Positions 49,001 to 58,469 of a stretch of DNA of 64,000 nucleotides are shown here, piece after piece. The position numbers and the translations under genes were made by a program. The stretch's first letter is position 1. Each line of letters begins with the position of its first letter. The DNA is from Apostichopus japonicus (Eukaryota; Echinodermata; Holothuroidea; Aspidochirotida; Stichopodidae), in the NCBI RefSeq assembly GCF_037975245.1, contig NC_092572.1, forward strand, positions 2,147,501-2,211,500. Reading direction: 5' to 3'. The notes under the pieces are model-generated. The model saw only the letters and a list, made by a program, of their open reading frames with translations, searched no databases and had not been told where the DNA came from.

Positions 49001-52000
49001 TTGACATTAGCTTCATATAAAAACTATTAGAACACAATTTTGTTATTGATACGAATGTAAGAATTATTCCACAAAAAATGATTACCGTAGTTATCAGTTG
49101 GATTGTTAAAAGATATTTTACACCAAGCCTTACTAATCTGACTTACGAAATTATTTGGAATGCTTATATCTCTATTGTTGCAGTTACACTGAAACAGAAA
49201 CTGCTTGCCAAATTTGTAAAGCTCAAAATCAAAGAAAATTTGTCATGGACCGTGAATATCGTTAGAGTAACGTTTGATCCATGTGCACTTAAGGCTATTG
49301 ATGAAACTATTAATATGAAAGACCTTTAGCCCCCCATCTGTTAAACGATTCATCATTGACGATCTCTTTACTTTATCAGAACTACCTCCCCAAATGAAAT
49401 CGAAAATAATGCTCTTGAGCTCTTTAATAAATCCGATTTGAGGGTTTGGCAAAACCAAGAAAATGAAAACCAGTTGAGAAAGAGCAAACGTTTTGACAAT
49501 AATATTTCGACCAATCGGGGTCAGGTCTCTACCAGACCATACACGGAGGCAGTTTTTCAATCTAGACAATTTAGGTTGGTAGTTCAAACGAAAGAGATCG
49601 TCTCTATTTTGAGTAAAAGAAACACCCAACATAGTAACAGGACCAGTTGTGACATTCAAAGCTAGATCATTAATACAAGTAGGGAGATTATTAATAATAC
49701 GGACCTAAAGGCATTATATTACACTTAGAAATATTAATAGCAATCCCAGAGGCTAATCTGAAATCGTCCAGAATACTAAGGGTTTCCTCAAAGGAATCCC
49801 TACTACCATCAAGGAAAAACGTAGTGTCGTCTGCGTATTGTGATAATTTAAATACCTTATTCCCTACCCTAATCCTTCGATGTTAACGTTTGAAATAATC
49901 TTTAAAGCAAGCACTACCACACAAAGTATCAAGAGATAGGGACTCAAAAGACAACCCTGTCTAACAACCCTCTGGATGTTGAAGAATCCCGTTGAAAAGC
50001 CATTATTACACACACAAGCATTTCCCTTTTTGTAAAACACAGTAATCCACTCTCTAAGGCTATTACCAAAGCTAAAGAACGACAGGGTGTAATCAATAAA
50101 ATTCCATTCCAACTTATCAAAGGCCTTTTCAAAGTCTATAAGAAAGAGTAAGCCAGGAATGTTGTGATTTGACGCATAATCAATAAGATCTAACACAAAA
50201 CGGATGTTTTCGCCAATGAACTTGCCTTTCATAAACCCAGTTTGATTTGGTCCTATGATTTTATGGATAACACATTTAGGTCTAGCAGCGATTGCTTTAG
50301 CCCCGATCTTATAGTCAGTGTTTAAAAGTGTGATTGGTCGATAATTTTTAAGAAGCGTTGAATCTTTTCCTGGCTTCAGTATGACAGTAATAATACCCCT
50401 AGATTGTTCCACAGTTAAAACACCCTCCTGAAAACCAGAGTTAAGAGAGGTAATAACCACTTGTCCGATAATATGCCAGAACTTTTTATAAAAATTGGCA
50501 GTAAGACCGTCGCTCCCAGGGCCTTATCATTCTGCATTGAAGAAAGAGCACTTAAATATTCCTCTAAATCTAAAGGTCCATCGCAAGAACTCGAATCATC
50601 TAGGTTCAGCTGGGGTGATCTAGTTCATTAAAGAAGCTAGAAGGGGAGCAATGGTTAGAAGTATATAGTGTCTTATTAAAATCTTTAATATTGATTAGAA
50701 TATCAGTACTCTCTGAATAACTTTGGCCGTTTTCTCCGATGAGCTTACAAATTGTATTATTACCCCTATTTTTTTTTCTAGATTAAGAAAATACCTTGTT
50801 TTTTTTTCTCCTTCCTCTACCCATCTTGCACGAGATCTAATAATAGTTCCTTTCAACTTATAATCGTAGAAGGTTAAAAGCTCGGTTTGAGCATTTCTTA
50901 GCTTTGCCCAGATATGAGGACATTCATTCTGGAATAGCTGACATTCACGATCGGATAATTTAGAAAGTAGATCAGTTTCCTTAAGCCTACGCTCTTTGGC
51001 CTTATCTTTGAAATACTTCATACTAACCGAACGTATTTTAAATTTAAGAAGTTCCCACTGAATAGCAGAGTTAATATCATTATTTGAGGACAGTTCTGTA
51101 CTAATCAATTTCATTATTAGTTCCACAAATACCACATCGTCCAATAAGGAATTGTTGAATTTCCAATAACCTGGCCCTCTCTTAGCAGAATGGATGCTAA
51201 ACTTGAGATGTACAAACGAATGATCAGAATGAATACCAGGGGAGATTCTGAAATTACCAGAAGAGTTAACAAGGTTACGAAAAACCAGGAAAAAATCAAG
51301 TCTACAATGGATACCATGAGTTACATTAGAACTCCAAGTGAAGTGCTTCGAGAGCGGGTTCCTTTCTCTCCAAATGTCAATCAAGTCGTGAAATGTCATC
51401 AAGGAGATACATTGGTCACGTGCTTTAAAATTTGTCCTCTGCTGACCTCCCTTCTTATCCAGGTCTATGTTAAAAACGAAATTAAAATCCCCTCCTACTA
51501 TAATGGAATCCCCTTGGAAATATTGCAAAGTATTGGAAATCTCTGAAAAAAATCAGGACTATCAGGATTTGGACCATAAAAGCAGACTATAGAAATTACT
51601 TTCTCTTCCAGGATTATGTCCAAAATAATATATCTACCGTAATTATGAATACTTTCTTTTACAATTTTGCCATCAAAGCTACGATTAAATAAAATGCAGA
51701 CTCCACAACTGTTTGTGGTACCATGTGAAAATAAACAATCCCCCCCCCCCTTTCCTACTCCAATATCCCACATCATTTAATCAACTATGCGTTTCCTGTA
51801 TAAGGCAAACATCGACTTTACACCTATGTAAATAAGAGAAAAACTGTCTACGTTTTTTTGGATTGCCTTAGCCCTCTTGCATTAAACGAGATGAAACTTA
51901 ACTCACCGGCCATGATATTGCAAGAGGGATCCATAAACAATCAGCCTTATCGAGTACTAGTTTATCAAACACAGTACAATATATAACGTAAAAAGTATAT

Positions 52001-53404
52001 ACCGTTTCCGTAAAGGTAAATAATATGTATATGTAAACAACTTCATATGGAGTTAAAAAAAAATAAGGTAAAATAAAGTCAATCCAATCGGATAAATCAC
52101 GAAAACATCGTAAGATATATACGATGTGACTTCTCAGTCCGCTTGAAAAACTACGCCACATTCGCGTACGTAACGGATGATTACTGGACACTGGTAGGGC
52201 CGAATAGAATATGTGAATAATTTTCCAGACTATAATAAACAGGAACGTTCACAAGTACGATGTCCGCAGTAATGACAACGAGAATAACCCGGTACCAATT
52301 TAATGAAAGTTATATGGCTTGCCATTGGACAAACGCCAGTGGCCTCCAGAAAAATGTAGTTTTGTACCTGACTGATACAGTTCTGACACCTTTTTTTGCC
52401 GCTTCCTTTCTCCTCCAGGTCATCTCGAGATAAGTCATCGATGAGAAAATAATCCTCATTTTGTATTGCATGTCTCTGGTTTCTCCTCGCGGTTAATTTG
52501 TCCTGGTAGAAAGAGAGCTTTGCCAAAATATGTCTGACTCTCCCGGTGACAACCCTACCGTCCCGATGGGCTCGTTCAACACGACAATCAGGAATCCCAA
52601 CTTTGGAGAGAACCTCTTTAACGATTTTAATGCAGTCCTCGGTGTCTTCCGTTTTGATCCCCACGATTCTAACATTGTTTCTACTGGAGAAACGTTCCTG
52701 CTTGTTTAAAAGTGTCGCTTGAAGATCCTTTGAAGCCTCCAGATCCCTGATTCTGGCTTCGAAGCGCTCACATGTTTTTCGCAAATCGACGTTTTGCTAT
52801 TCGTAAAGAATGTTAACGTAACATTCACACACCAGACACACACCTAACATACACACCATAAACAGTATTTACACAACTTTGCGTTTAGAACTAACAATTA
52901 ACTTATTTTCTGTCTAAATATGCATTACGATGCACCAATTGACGTGTACTTCCCCATTATAGTGAAAGTGATGTCTCAGTAAGTCGACCGTTATAGTACT
53001 ACTTTTAGTAGATGAATTGTTAAAAAAGACTTCAAACAGTCACTTGTATATTGGCCTTAGTATTACACTTGAAGTGATATAGGTCTATGTCAAAGTAATG
53101 TCAAACCCTTACAACGTCTTTCAATTTTAGCATTATATGACATCACACGAGGTTTACACATATATGTTTAAACTGTAGTTTAATCTTCTATCGTTTCACA
53201 TTGGATAATAAGTCATCAAATGTAATTGTGCTATGAGTTAATATCATGAAAGTGCACAATTTCCCTAATACATCCTTCGAAAAGAAGAGTATTGTAAACG
53301 GGCTAATTCAACTATATTAAATCAATAAACTTAACATGTACATTTTGTACATCTTCATTACCTTGCTCCAGAAGGATGAATAGCACAAAAATTGACAAAT
53401 CCAT
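41175..53404 (-). CDS. Gene B: Ig-Ig-transmembrane-NACHT receptor (complete)
   Basis: Nine coding exons: 53362-53404, 47448-47759, 46671-47003, 46144-46275, 44589-45757, 42419-42613, 42184-42347, 41602-41669 and 41175-41263. They join to 2505 nt, 834 residues (769 without the weak sixth exon). The domain order is that of gene A. Exon lengths are the same as in A for both Ig exons (312 and 333), the LRR-like exon (164), the small exon (68) and the last exon (89). Intron 1 is about 5.6 kb because a Tx1-like LINE sits in it. No premature stop or frameshift was seen, so it appears functional. The ligand is not known. Confidence 0.83.
41602..41669 (-). CDS. Gene B small exon, cytosolic tail
   Basis: Encodes 'FHNSKVPERLSEDELQDIG', phase 2 in and phase 1 out, donor 'gtaagg'. 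Nearly the same as in gene A. Confidence 0.75.
42184..42347 (-). CDS. Gene B leucine-rich-like exon
   Basis: Encodes 'SLEIHGDFPIVQLSNFP' and 'LVFHGVKLAEKEQFKAVI', donor 'gtaagt', acceptor 'atgccaacag'. The hydrophobic spacing resembles one degenerate LRR unit. Confidence 0.75.
42419..42613 (-). CDS. Gene B probable exon between NACHT and LRR-like exon
   Basis: 195 bp, phase 0-0, after acceptor 'tttctgttag'. It includes 'KFSNSAQAEYPCHVRSAA' and 'FTNSYCCAFKHITVNSN'. It is three codons longer than in A. The donor (gttttt) is weak. Confidence 0.52.
42933..43250 (-). mobile_element. hAT MITE, 302 bp, in gene B intron
   Basis: Element 42941-43242 flanked by attctatt (42933-42940 and 43243-43250). 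Inverse orientation of the copy at 17265-17630, same ends (CAGTGGCGTAGGAAGG / CAAGGGCGTAGG). It holds G runs and the GGGGGAGGGGTCTAAGGGGA core. The homologous intron of gene A lacks it. Confidence 0.9.
44583..44588 (-). other. GC-type 5' splice site (GCAAGG)
   Basis: Homologous to the gene A GC donor, but its last base deviates from consensus. If it is not used, translation runs on for about 16 codons past the donor to the stop at 44538. Confidence 0.55.
44589..45757 (-). CDS. Gene B NACHT exon
   Basis: 1169 bp, phase 1 in and phase 0 out. Walker A 'FVGEPGIGKSYLFR', Walker B 'KSIVMLDGISNWSR', sensor 'NIWVTSRK', then 'GFTESHRNLFFERF' and 'SPLIARLFASIYLNN'. Two codons longer than gene A through small in-frame differences. 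The donor is GAG|GCAAGG, again GC-type. Confidence 0.87.
46011..46084. repeat. (AC)n-(TA)n compound microsatellite
   Basis: In the gene B intron between transmembrane and NACHT exons. The array is not seen in the same intron of gene A. Confidence 0.95.
46144..46275 (-). CDS. Gene B transmembrane exon
   Basis: 132 bp, phase 1-1. Stalk 'SCNEDNTKPS', hydrophobic 'MIIILTCTLIPAILTLSLAV', then 'YRRHGGRK'. Four codons shorter than A in the stalk. Confidence 0.88.
46671..47003 (-). CDS. Gene B second Ig-like exon with N-terminal Cys cluster
   Basis: 333 bp. 'PCPIVQSCRSCDEC' shows the same C-x5-C-x2-C-x2-C pattern as A. Then B-strand 'LTCYIEEVRP', core 'SLYWSVEG' and F-strand 'ITFYCTVLY' complete a canonical Ig C-W-C arrangement. 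Several N-x-S/T sites suggest glycosylation. Confidence 0.85.
47448..47759 (-). CDS. Gene B first Ig-like exon (V-like)
   Basis: 312 bp, phase 1-1. 'GTIYCMIDG' and 'HYWYKGS' give B-strand Cys and core Trp; 'ITSEGNMKIINAKLEHEAIY' matches the E-F region; the F strand reads 'IYTFVG' with no Cys. Extra N-terminal Cys in 'GQNCPMK'. Confidence 0.82.
49243..50460 (-). pseudogene. Tx1/L1-like reverse transcriptase remnant
   Basis: 'LKNYRPITLLNTDYKIGAKA', 'FLIDFEKAFDKLEWNFIDY' and 'VVRQGCLLSPYLLILC' give RT boxes in L1/Tx1 style; the C-terminal 'GRDLTPIGRNIIVKTFALSQ' and 'FDFIWGGSSDKVKR' are typical of the same group. The segment with the catalytic YADD box lies between the two open parts in a disrupted frame. 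Confidence 0.8.
50695..51776 (-). pseudogene. Tx1/L1-like endonuclease remnant
   Basis: Two overlapping frames: 'GVCILFNRSFDGKI' and 'VISIVCFYGPNPDSPDFF', then, after a frameshift, 'IIVGGDFNFV' and 'HSDHSFV', which are the catalytic D-N and S-D-H motifs of the endonuclease fold. One frameshift near 51500-51530 separates them. Confidence 0.78.
52230..52784 (-). pseudogene. Tx1/L1-like ORF1 remnant
   Basis: A coiled-coil-like start ('FEARIRDLEASKDLQATLLN') leads to 'SSRNNVRIVGI', the entry of the L1-type RNA-binding domain, and 'AKLSFYQDKLTARRNQR'. A C-terminal Cys/His group 'CHYCGHRTC' may be a zinc knuckle. A stop lies just upstream of the visible start, so the N terminus is lost. Confidence 0.65.
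53362..53404 (-). CDS. Gene B first coding exon, signal peptide
   Basis: The ATG at 53404-53402 reads 'MDLSIFVLFILLEQ' and the exon ends at donor 'gtaatg' in phase 1. The exon begins after acceptor 'tttctatttcag' at 53428, so, as in A, a non-coding first exon lies upstream. It is short and differs from gene A in sequence, but phase and position fit. Confidence 0.68.
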
Positions 53405-53728
53405 GATAAAGACGATATGACCGATGTCTGAAATAGAAAACAACAATATGTTAGCTATGATTAAGAATATGGAAAGACAATGGATATCAGCAAAAACAGT
53501 TGAGAAAGGGACAGGAAAGGGGCAGGACCATCCTTGCAAACGCTAATGTGAACACAATTTAACGATTCTTACAATAAGAAACCACGAGGCAGAACTGTGA
53601 GGGAATTATGATCAATATATTCTTGTTATTTGACACTTTTACATAATGAACTTATCCAATATTGTTTGGTATTAACCCAATTACAACCTTGATGGTGAGT
53701 TCTTATTAAATAATAACAATAGGGTATA

Positions 53729-53734
<6 letters not shown>

Positions 53735-53794
<60 letters not shown>
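53735..53794. repeat. (TA)n microsatellite
   Basis: About 60 bp of TG/TA dinucleotides upstream of a SINE copy. Open frames through it are artefacts. Confidence 0.95.
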
Positions 53795-53796
<2 letters not shown>

Positions 53797-53884
53797 GTTT
53801 GATATATGTATTGTTTGATACATGTGAAAAACGCCTACAGTGGAATTACGACCTTCCTTACCGCTTTAGAACATCTGAACATAC

Positions 53885-54022
53885 AATCAGCGTCCATGGC
53901 CTAGTTGGTAGGGTGTCCGCGTACAAAGCGGGAAGCCCGGGTTCGAATCCCGGTGGAAGCTGGAAGTTTGTCACTGTTCTTGATTTTCCAACTCATTACG
54001 ATTTTCATTTATATATATATAT
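53885..54022 (+). mobile_element. tRNA-derived SINE (family 1)
   Basis: 'GCGTCCATGGCCTAGTTGG' with the A box, B box GGTTCGAATCC, body 'CTTGATTTTCCAACTCAT' and a (TA)n tail. It is the best-preserved of the three copies. Confidence 0.82.
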
Positions 54023-57000
54023 AAACATATTCATTATATTCATATTCATTTGCCATTGTCGTTTTATCTCCATTTCATTAACATAAAGTCTGTTCAAAGT
54101 ATCTCTTTCGAGATCCGGTTTTAGGAATTACAAATAATTTTCGAGTTGGTTAGCATCATAATTGATTTCTAGGGTAAGGCAAAATATGTCACCGAAAACA
54201 TAACTAGAATAAGATTTGAGTGTTTATAGAAGTTAGATTGTTTTCCTTAAATTAATCTACCATATTACTATCTCTTGAAAACTAGAACGCAGAATGCAGT
54301 TTCTACGGGATTATACAGTTGTTCCAATGACTTAAAATATAGATGAAAAGGAGCAACTGTAAGGCACGATAATTTTCACCTACTGCATCAATGGATATGG
54401 TATAGATCAGAAGCAGTTGATCCAAGACGATGAATTCCGCTCGTTTCAGTCATGCATCTCAGGCGGTAGGCCTACTTACGTTACTTAGCCTATAAGTACT
54501 AGGCCTATACGCAGCGAGTGATGTAACATGATGGTAGTCAATGTATTGGGTTTGACCAACGAGCCAACCAACGAACTGCGTTACTCCTTATGTGGCGACA
54601 TGCGAGATCCTCGCCCACATAAGGACTTGTGAATACTGTCGGTACTTGCGGTCATTATGTGGCAGTGCTAGGATTGTATGATAAGTAAAATGTTCTTGGT
54701 CATTACATGGAGGTGATATTAGTGCCACATAAGGACTTTTCTTGGTCATAATGTGGCGTAACTTTGTGTTCATGCACATATTGACTTACATACATCATTT
54801 TTTAATGCATTGTTGTCGGTTTGTCGTTCCACGTGGAGTTCAATGTATGCAGTACAATACTATACTGTGCATGTGAGCATGCCGCATGTTCGTTTATATT
54901 GATGCAATGTACAAGATGTGTACCCTGGGCTTACACTCCGTTTCTGGAAATTATCGGAAACGATTACAGAAATAATTTTCATTACCAGAGAATTCCCGCA
55001 TCCCAACATGATTAATCATGAACGGTGTCATACACCATACAAATTGTTTATAATACTGCACACATTATTGTTACCAAGATTTTTAAGTTAAAACTTCTTA
55101 CAACGTTTGCGTCCACACAGAAAAACTTGCTACAGTCCTCCATGAAAATATACACTTTAAAATATCTCTACAGAAACGCACAATAACTAGTTTATATAAT
55201 GACCCAGACAAAACAGTGGTTTGTGGGCTAAGAAATCCTATAGTGATATGTCTACAAGGTGAACAAAATAAGCAAACGATGAAAGCTCTAAATAATATAC
55301 AACAACAAAGTTATTACAAAATATGAAGCTGGAAGTTTGCCGTAGACTAGTTTCATCAGTTTGTGTGTTATGGTTTTCATAGGACTAGTTGTGAGTGTGT
55401 GTACTTGAGGTTTGTTTCAAAAATGTCTGCCGGACGGAAGCAATTTAAAGGTTTTGCATCCCTGGCCAAAAGGTTGCTTCCCAGATGCAGAATCCTGCGT
55501 TAAAACTGTTTTACACATTGTTTTGTCCAAAATTTCCACAAGACTAGTCGCTAAGATTAAGACTTAACCGCATGGTCGATAGACTGGGCCTGCGTCGCGT
55601 ATCGTTACGGTACTCACCTACAAGGCTAAATCGATACATTGTAGTATGTAGTAATACTTAAGTACGGCTGTCGCGCAAGGCGCTCCATTTTAGAAAAGTG
55701 TTGGAAATTCGCAGGACGTACATACCTAACAATAGTCCCTGGGCTTATATTTAGTAACTTTAGTGCAAGCGGTGTGTGCGATATACCAAATTAGGCAACT
55801 CCATTATCATATATTTTTGGTGCTTTCATTGGACAATTAAAAAAATCCTTCGGAAAACCATATATAAAGGCAAGGTTGGCCGAAGAACAACCTAAAGGCT
55901 TCTTATAAATAAGCCCTGCTATAGGTACTGGCTGTTTCCAAAAAGAATGTTCTGCTCATCGTTTCTGATTGAAAATTTCTCTACAAACAATATTTATCAG
56001 CAATTCGATACAGCATCGTTTCATATTTCAGGCAATTTAATCATCTGGTTAATTTTGATTAATATTTGAGACCATTTTATGTGTAAAGCATATCCATGAT
56101 AAAAACTTATCATTTATCAAAAATGTAATCAATTTCAGAATTAGCAGCAAATTAATAATCTAAGTCATATCAACAATTCATTCTATCCTGAATATACCGG
56201 GATAATTCTGTGTTAATAATTTAGTTTAACCACATGAAGGTATACCTAGTTGAATTACTACTTTCATATCCAAGGTGATACATACTTAACCGACTTAAAG
56301 TTAAACGGGTCTTACAAAATAAATTGCAAGTGGTCGTCTACTATAACATTAGACAATTTATGCATAAGAAAGGTAAGCACCTTAACTTTTCAGTTGTAAT
56401 TAAAACGGTCTCAGTAACTATCTTTGGATCATTAAGACAGTAGTTAAAAATATCTTTAGTTGTATGGCCACTGTAACATACACTTTCACCAACTTTCGTG
56501 CTTTATTTTACATTTAAAGCATAACATGCAAAAACCTTATTGCTCTGGTGGCAAATGGAATCGCCATGCTAAGAAACTATCTTTTCACACATTTATGTTG
56601 ATAATCACACTAAGCTGTTCGTGGAAGAAACGTTATTTTCTCTTATATTAAAAAAAAGAAGTTTTTTTTCAGTCGTAATTATTATCAGCGTTTTACAGCA
56701 GCAACTTAAACTTATTTCTTAGCGTGTAGTGACGTTATTTATCATCTATATCATGTTTCAGCTTTTCAGTATTTCTCTTCTTTCTCTTTACTTTCAACAT
56801 TCGAGGACAAACGGGACAAATGAACTCCAACATCATCGTGTTCAAAATATAATCTGAACGACAGCCTTAAACATGATAAAATAGTGATCTTTGTTTGTTG
56901 TTAATAGTACAAATGAAATACAAAACAGTAGAGTTATGTTACCAGGTACGTATATTAACAAGCAAACAGCAGTCTGACAACATGCACCACGATTGTCTTC

Positions 57001-58338
57001 AATTAAGCTTAACCATATGACATTTAAACCTATAAAATCGATATACATATATATTCATCGTCAGCTAAGTGGGGAAATAATTTGATAATATATCACATAT
57101 TCAACAACTTCAACAAAGGTAAGTTAATCAAGATACCTATTATTATATATACAATTAAATCGATTAAGCATTTCGTTTGATCTAACTTCATGTTTCAATG
57201 TGTAATAATATTATCAATGCTAGTAAATCTTCTATCAATGTAAACTCAGGAGCGTTGGTTCAAAGTAACGTTCTGCCTGCTTTTGACGTAGAAGCTTTAT
57301 TACGTTTTAATAATGAATTGGATCTCAATTTAACAATTATTTACTATTTATTTTCATGCTTTAAAGTGTGGTATGTTGTCTTAATCTAATTAGCTTTAAT
57401 TTTATAAGATTTCTGAGTAGCGGTACACTTCTATTATGTATTTATTGGTATATGATCGTTATATGAATGGATCAATGAAGTTAAATAATAATGAATACGC
57501 AATTAAGCAAGATAAGTAATATGGATATTAATACTTCTAGTATACGCGTTGTTCGTACATAAGAAACGATGATGCAATTGCTTCTCTTAATTTACGATAT
57601 TTACAGTTGACCTTATTAATTACCAATAACAACTACACAACACGTGTAAGTTTAGTAATATACATCGGTGAAATATATCACAAGAAAGCTTTCTACAGTA
57701 CCCACTACCTATCTTAAATTAGAATACAACAAGAACGATTCACGAAAAATCACGAAAAACTACGCTACTGCAAATACATGTTCTTTTACGTCAACAATAA
57801 TTTTGATAAATTTAACGGTTGCAATACATTCCCCTTACATAGGAAACGGCTACTACGTTACAATTCTGGTTCAATGTATGACTAAACGGTACGTATTTTC
57901 ATTAAACGTCAATAGTTGGTCAGTTAAGGAGTACTTCAGATTTTGTATTCATTATTCTTCTTATCTGATTTGTATGATATATTACTCGTTACTAGACCAA
58001 GGTATACGAGTATTGAATGTTGGACTGTTTTGCTTCTTTACTTTTGAATACTCGACTCACCAGGTTTATAACTTTTTAAGTCATCATCAAATTGATGTCG
58101 TCGTTATGTTTGTTCAATAACATATGTTAAATACAGTCGCAGCATTGTATTCTTTAAAACAAGCAACTGCTTGTATATATCTTTGTCTATCATCTTTGTC
58201 GACAGCTCACGTCACAGCTGAAATCTTTTTCATCAGTGTAAAAGGAACAGTGGCTGATGAAATTTTATCTTTAAAGCGGGAAAAAGCTCACAATTCATCA
58301 AAATTAGTTTGCTGTTTAGTAATGAAAGCTTCCACTTG

Positions 58339-58469
58339 CTAATAGTCTTGTTCTATTGGCATGTTTTCCTGCAAGTTGTGACGAATGTCTTCTCCAGCCT
58401 TCTGCTTCGTCCACACTCCTTCTTCCCAAGACAGTTTTGAAAGACATTCGTTCCCTTTATAGCGGAAAA
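58339..58469 (-). CDS. Gene C last exon, C-terminal tail
   Basis: 131 bp after acceptor 'cacttccag', phase 1 in. It encodes 'GNECLSKLSWEEGVWTKQKA' and ends 'NMPIEQDY' at TAG. 14 codons longer than A and B; the W-rich 'LSWEEGVW' aligns with 'LFEDGEW'. Confidence 0.68.

Larger units (their letters stand above)
48182..52800 (-). mobile_element. Decayed Tx1/L1-like LINE in gene B intron 1
   Basis: In order on the minus strand: an ORF1-like part (52230-52784), endonuclease parts (51498-51776, 50695-51528), reverse transcriptase (49864-50460), the RT C-terminal part (49243-49659) and 3' pieces (48630-48926, 48186-48500). The frames are separated by stops and frameshifts, so the element is dead. 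It has the same orientation as gene B. Ends and target duplication could not be read. Confidence 0.8.
31146..53427. repeat. Segmental duplication, unit B
   Basis: Counterpart of 3558-29037. It lacks the LTR-like insertion, LINE and CR1-like insertions of unit A, and has its own SINE, hAT MITE and about 1.1 kb of extra sequence near 42680-43760; gene B intron 1 also holds a Tx1-like LINE. Exon lengths of gene B match gene A closely. Confidence 0.8.
53428..58338. other. Intergenic region between genes B and C
   Basis: Apart from a TA array and two SINE copies no gene was recognised. The 150-codon plus-strand frame at 57668-58120 has no domain and low-complexity codon use. A direct repeat CCACATAAGGACTT occurs at 54615 and 54725 among several 'CATTATGTGGC' variants. 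Confidence 0.45.

Noticed and set aside
57668-58120. 150-codon plus-strand frame
   Set aside because: No domain, no family resemblance, typical chance frame of AT-rich sequence.
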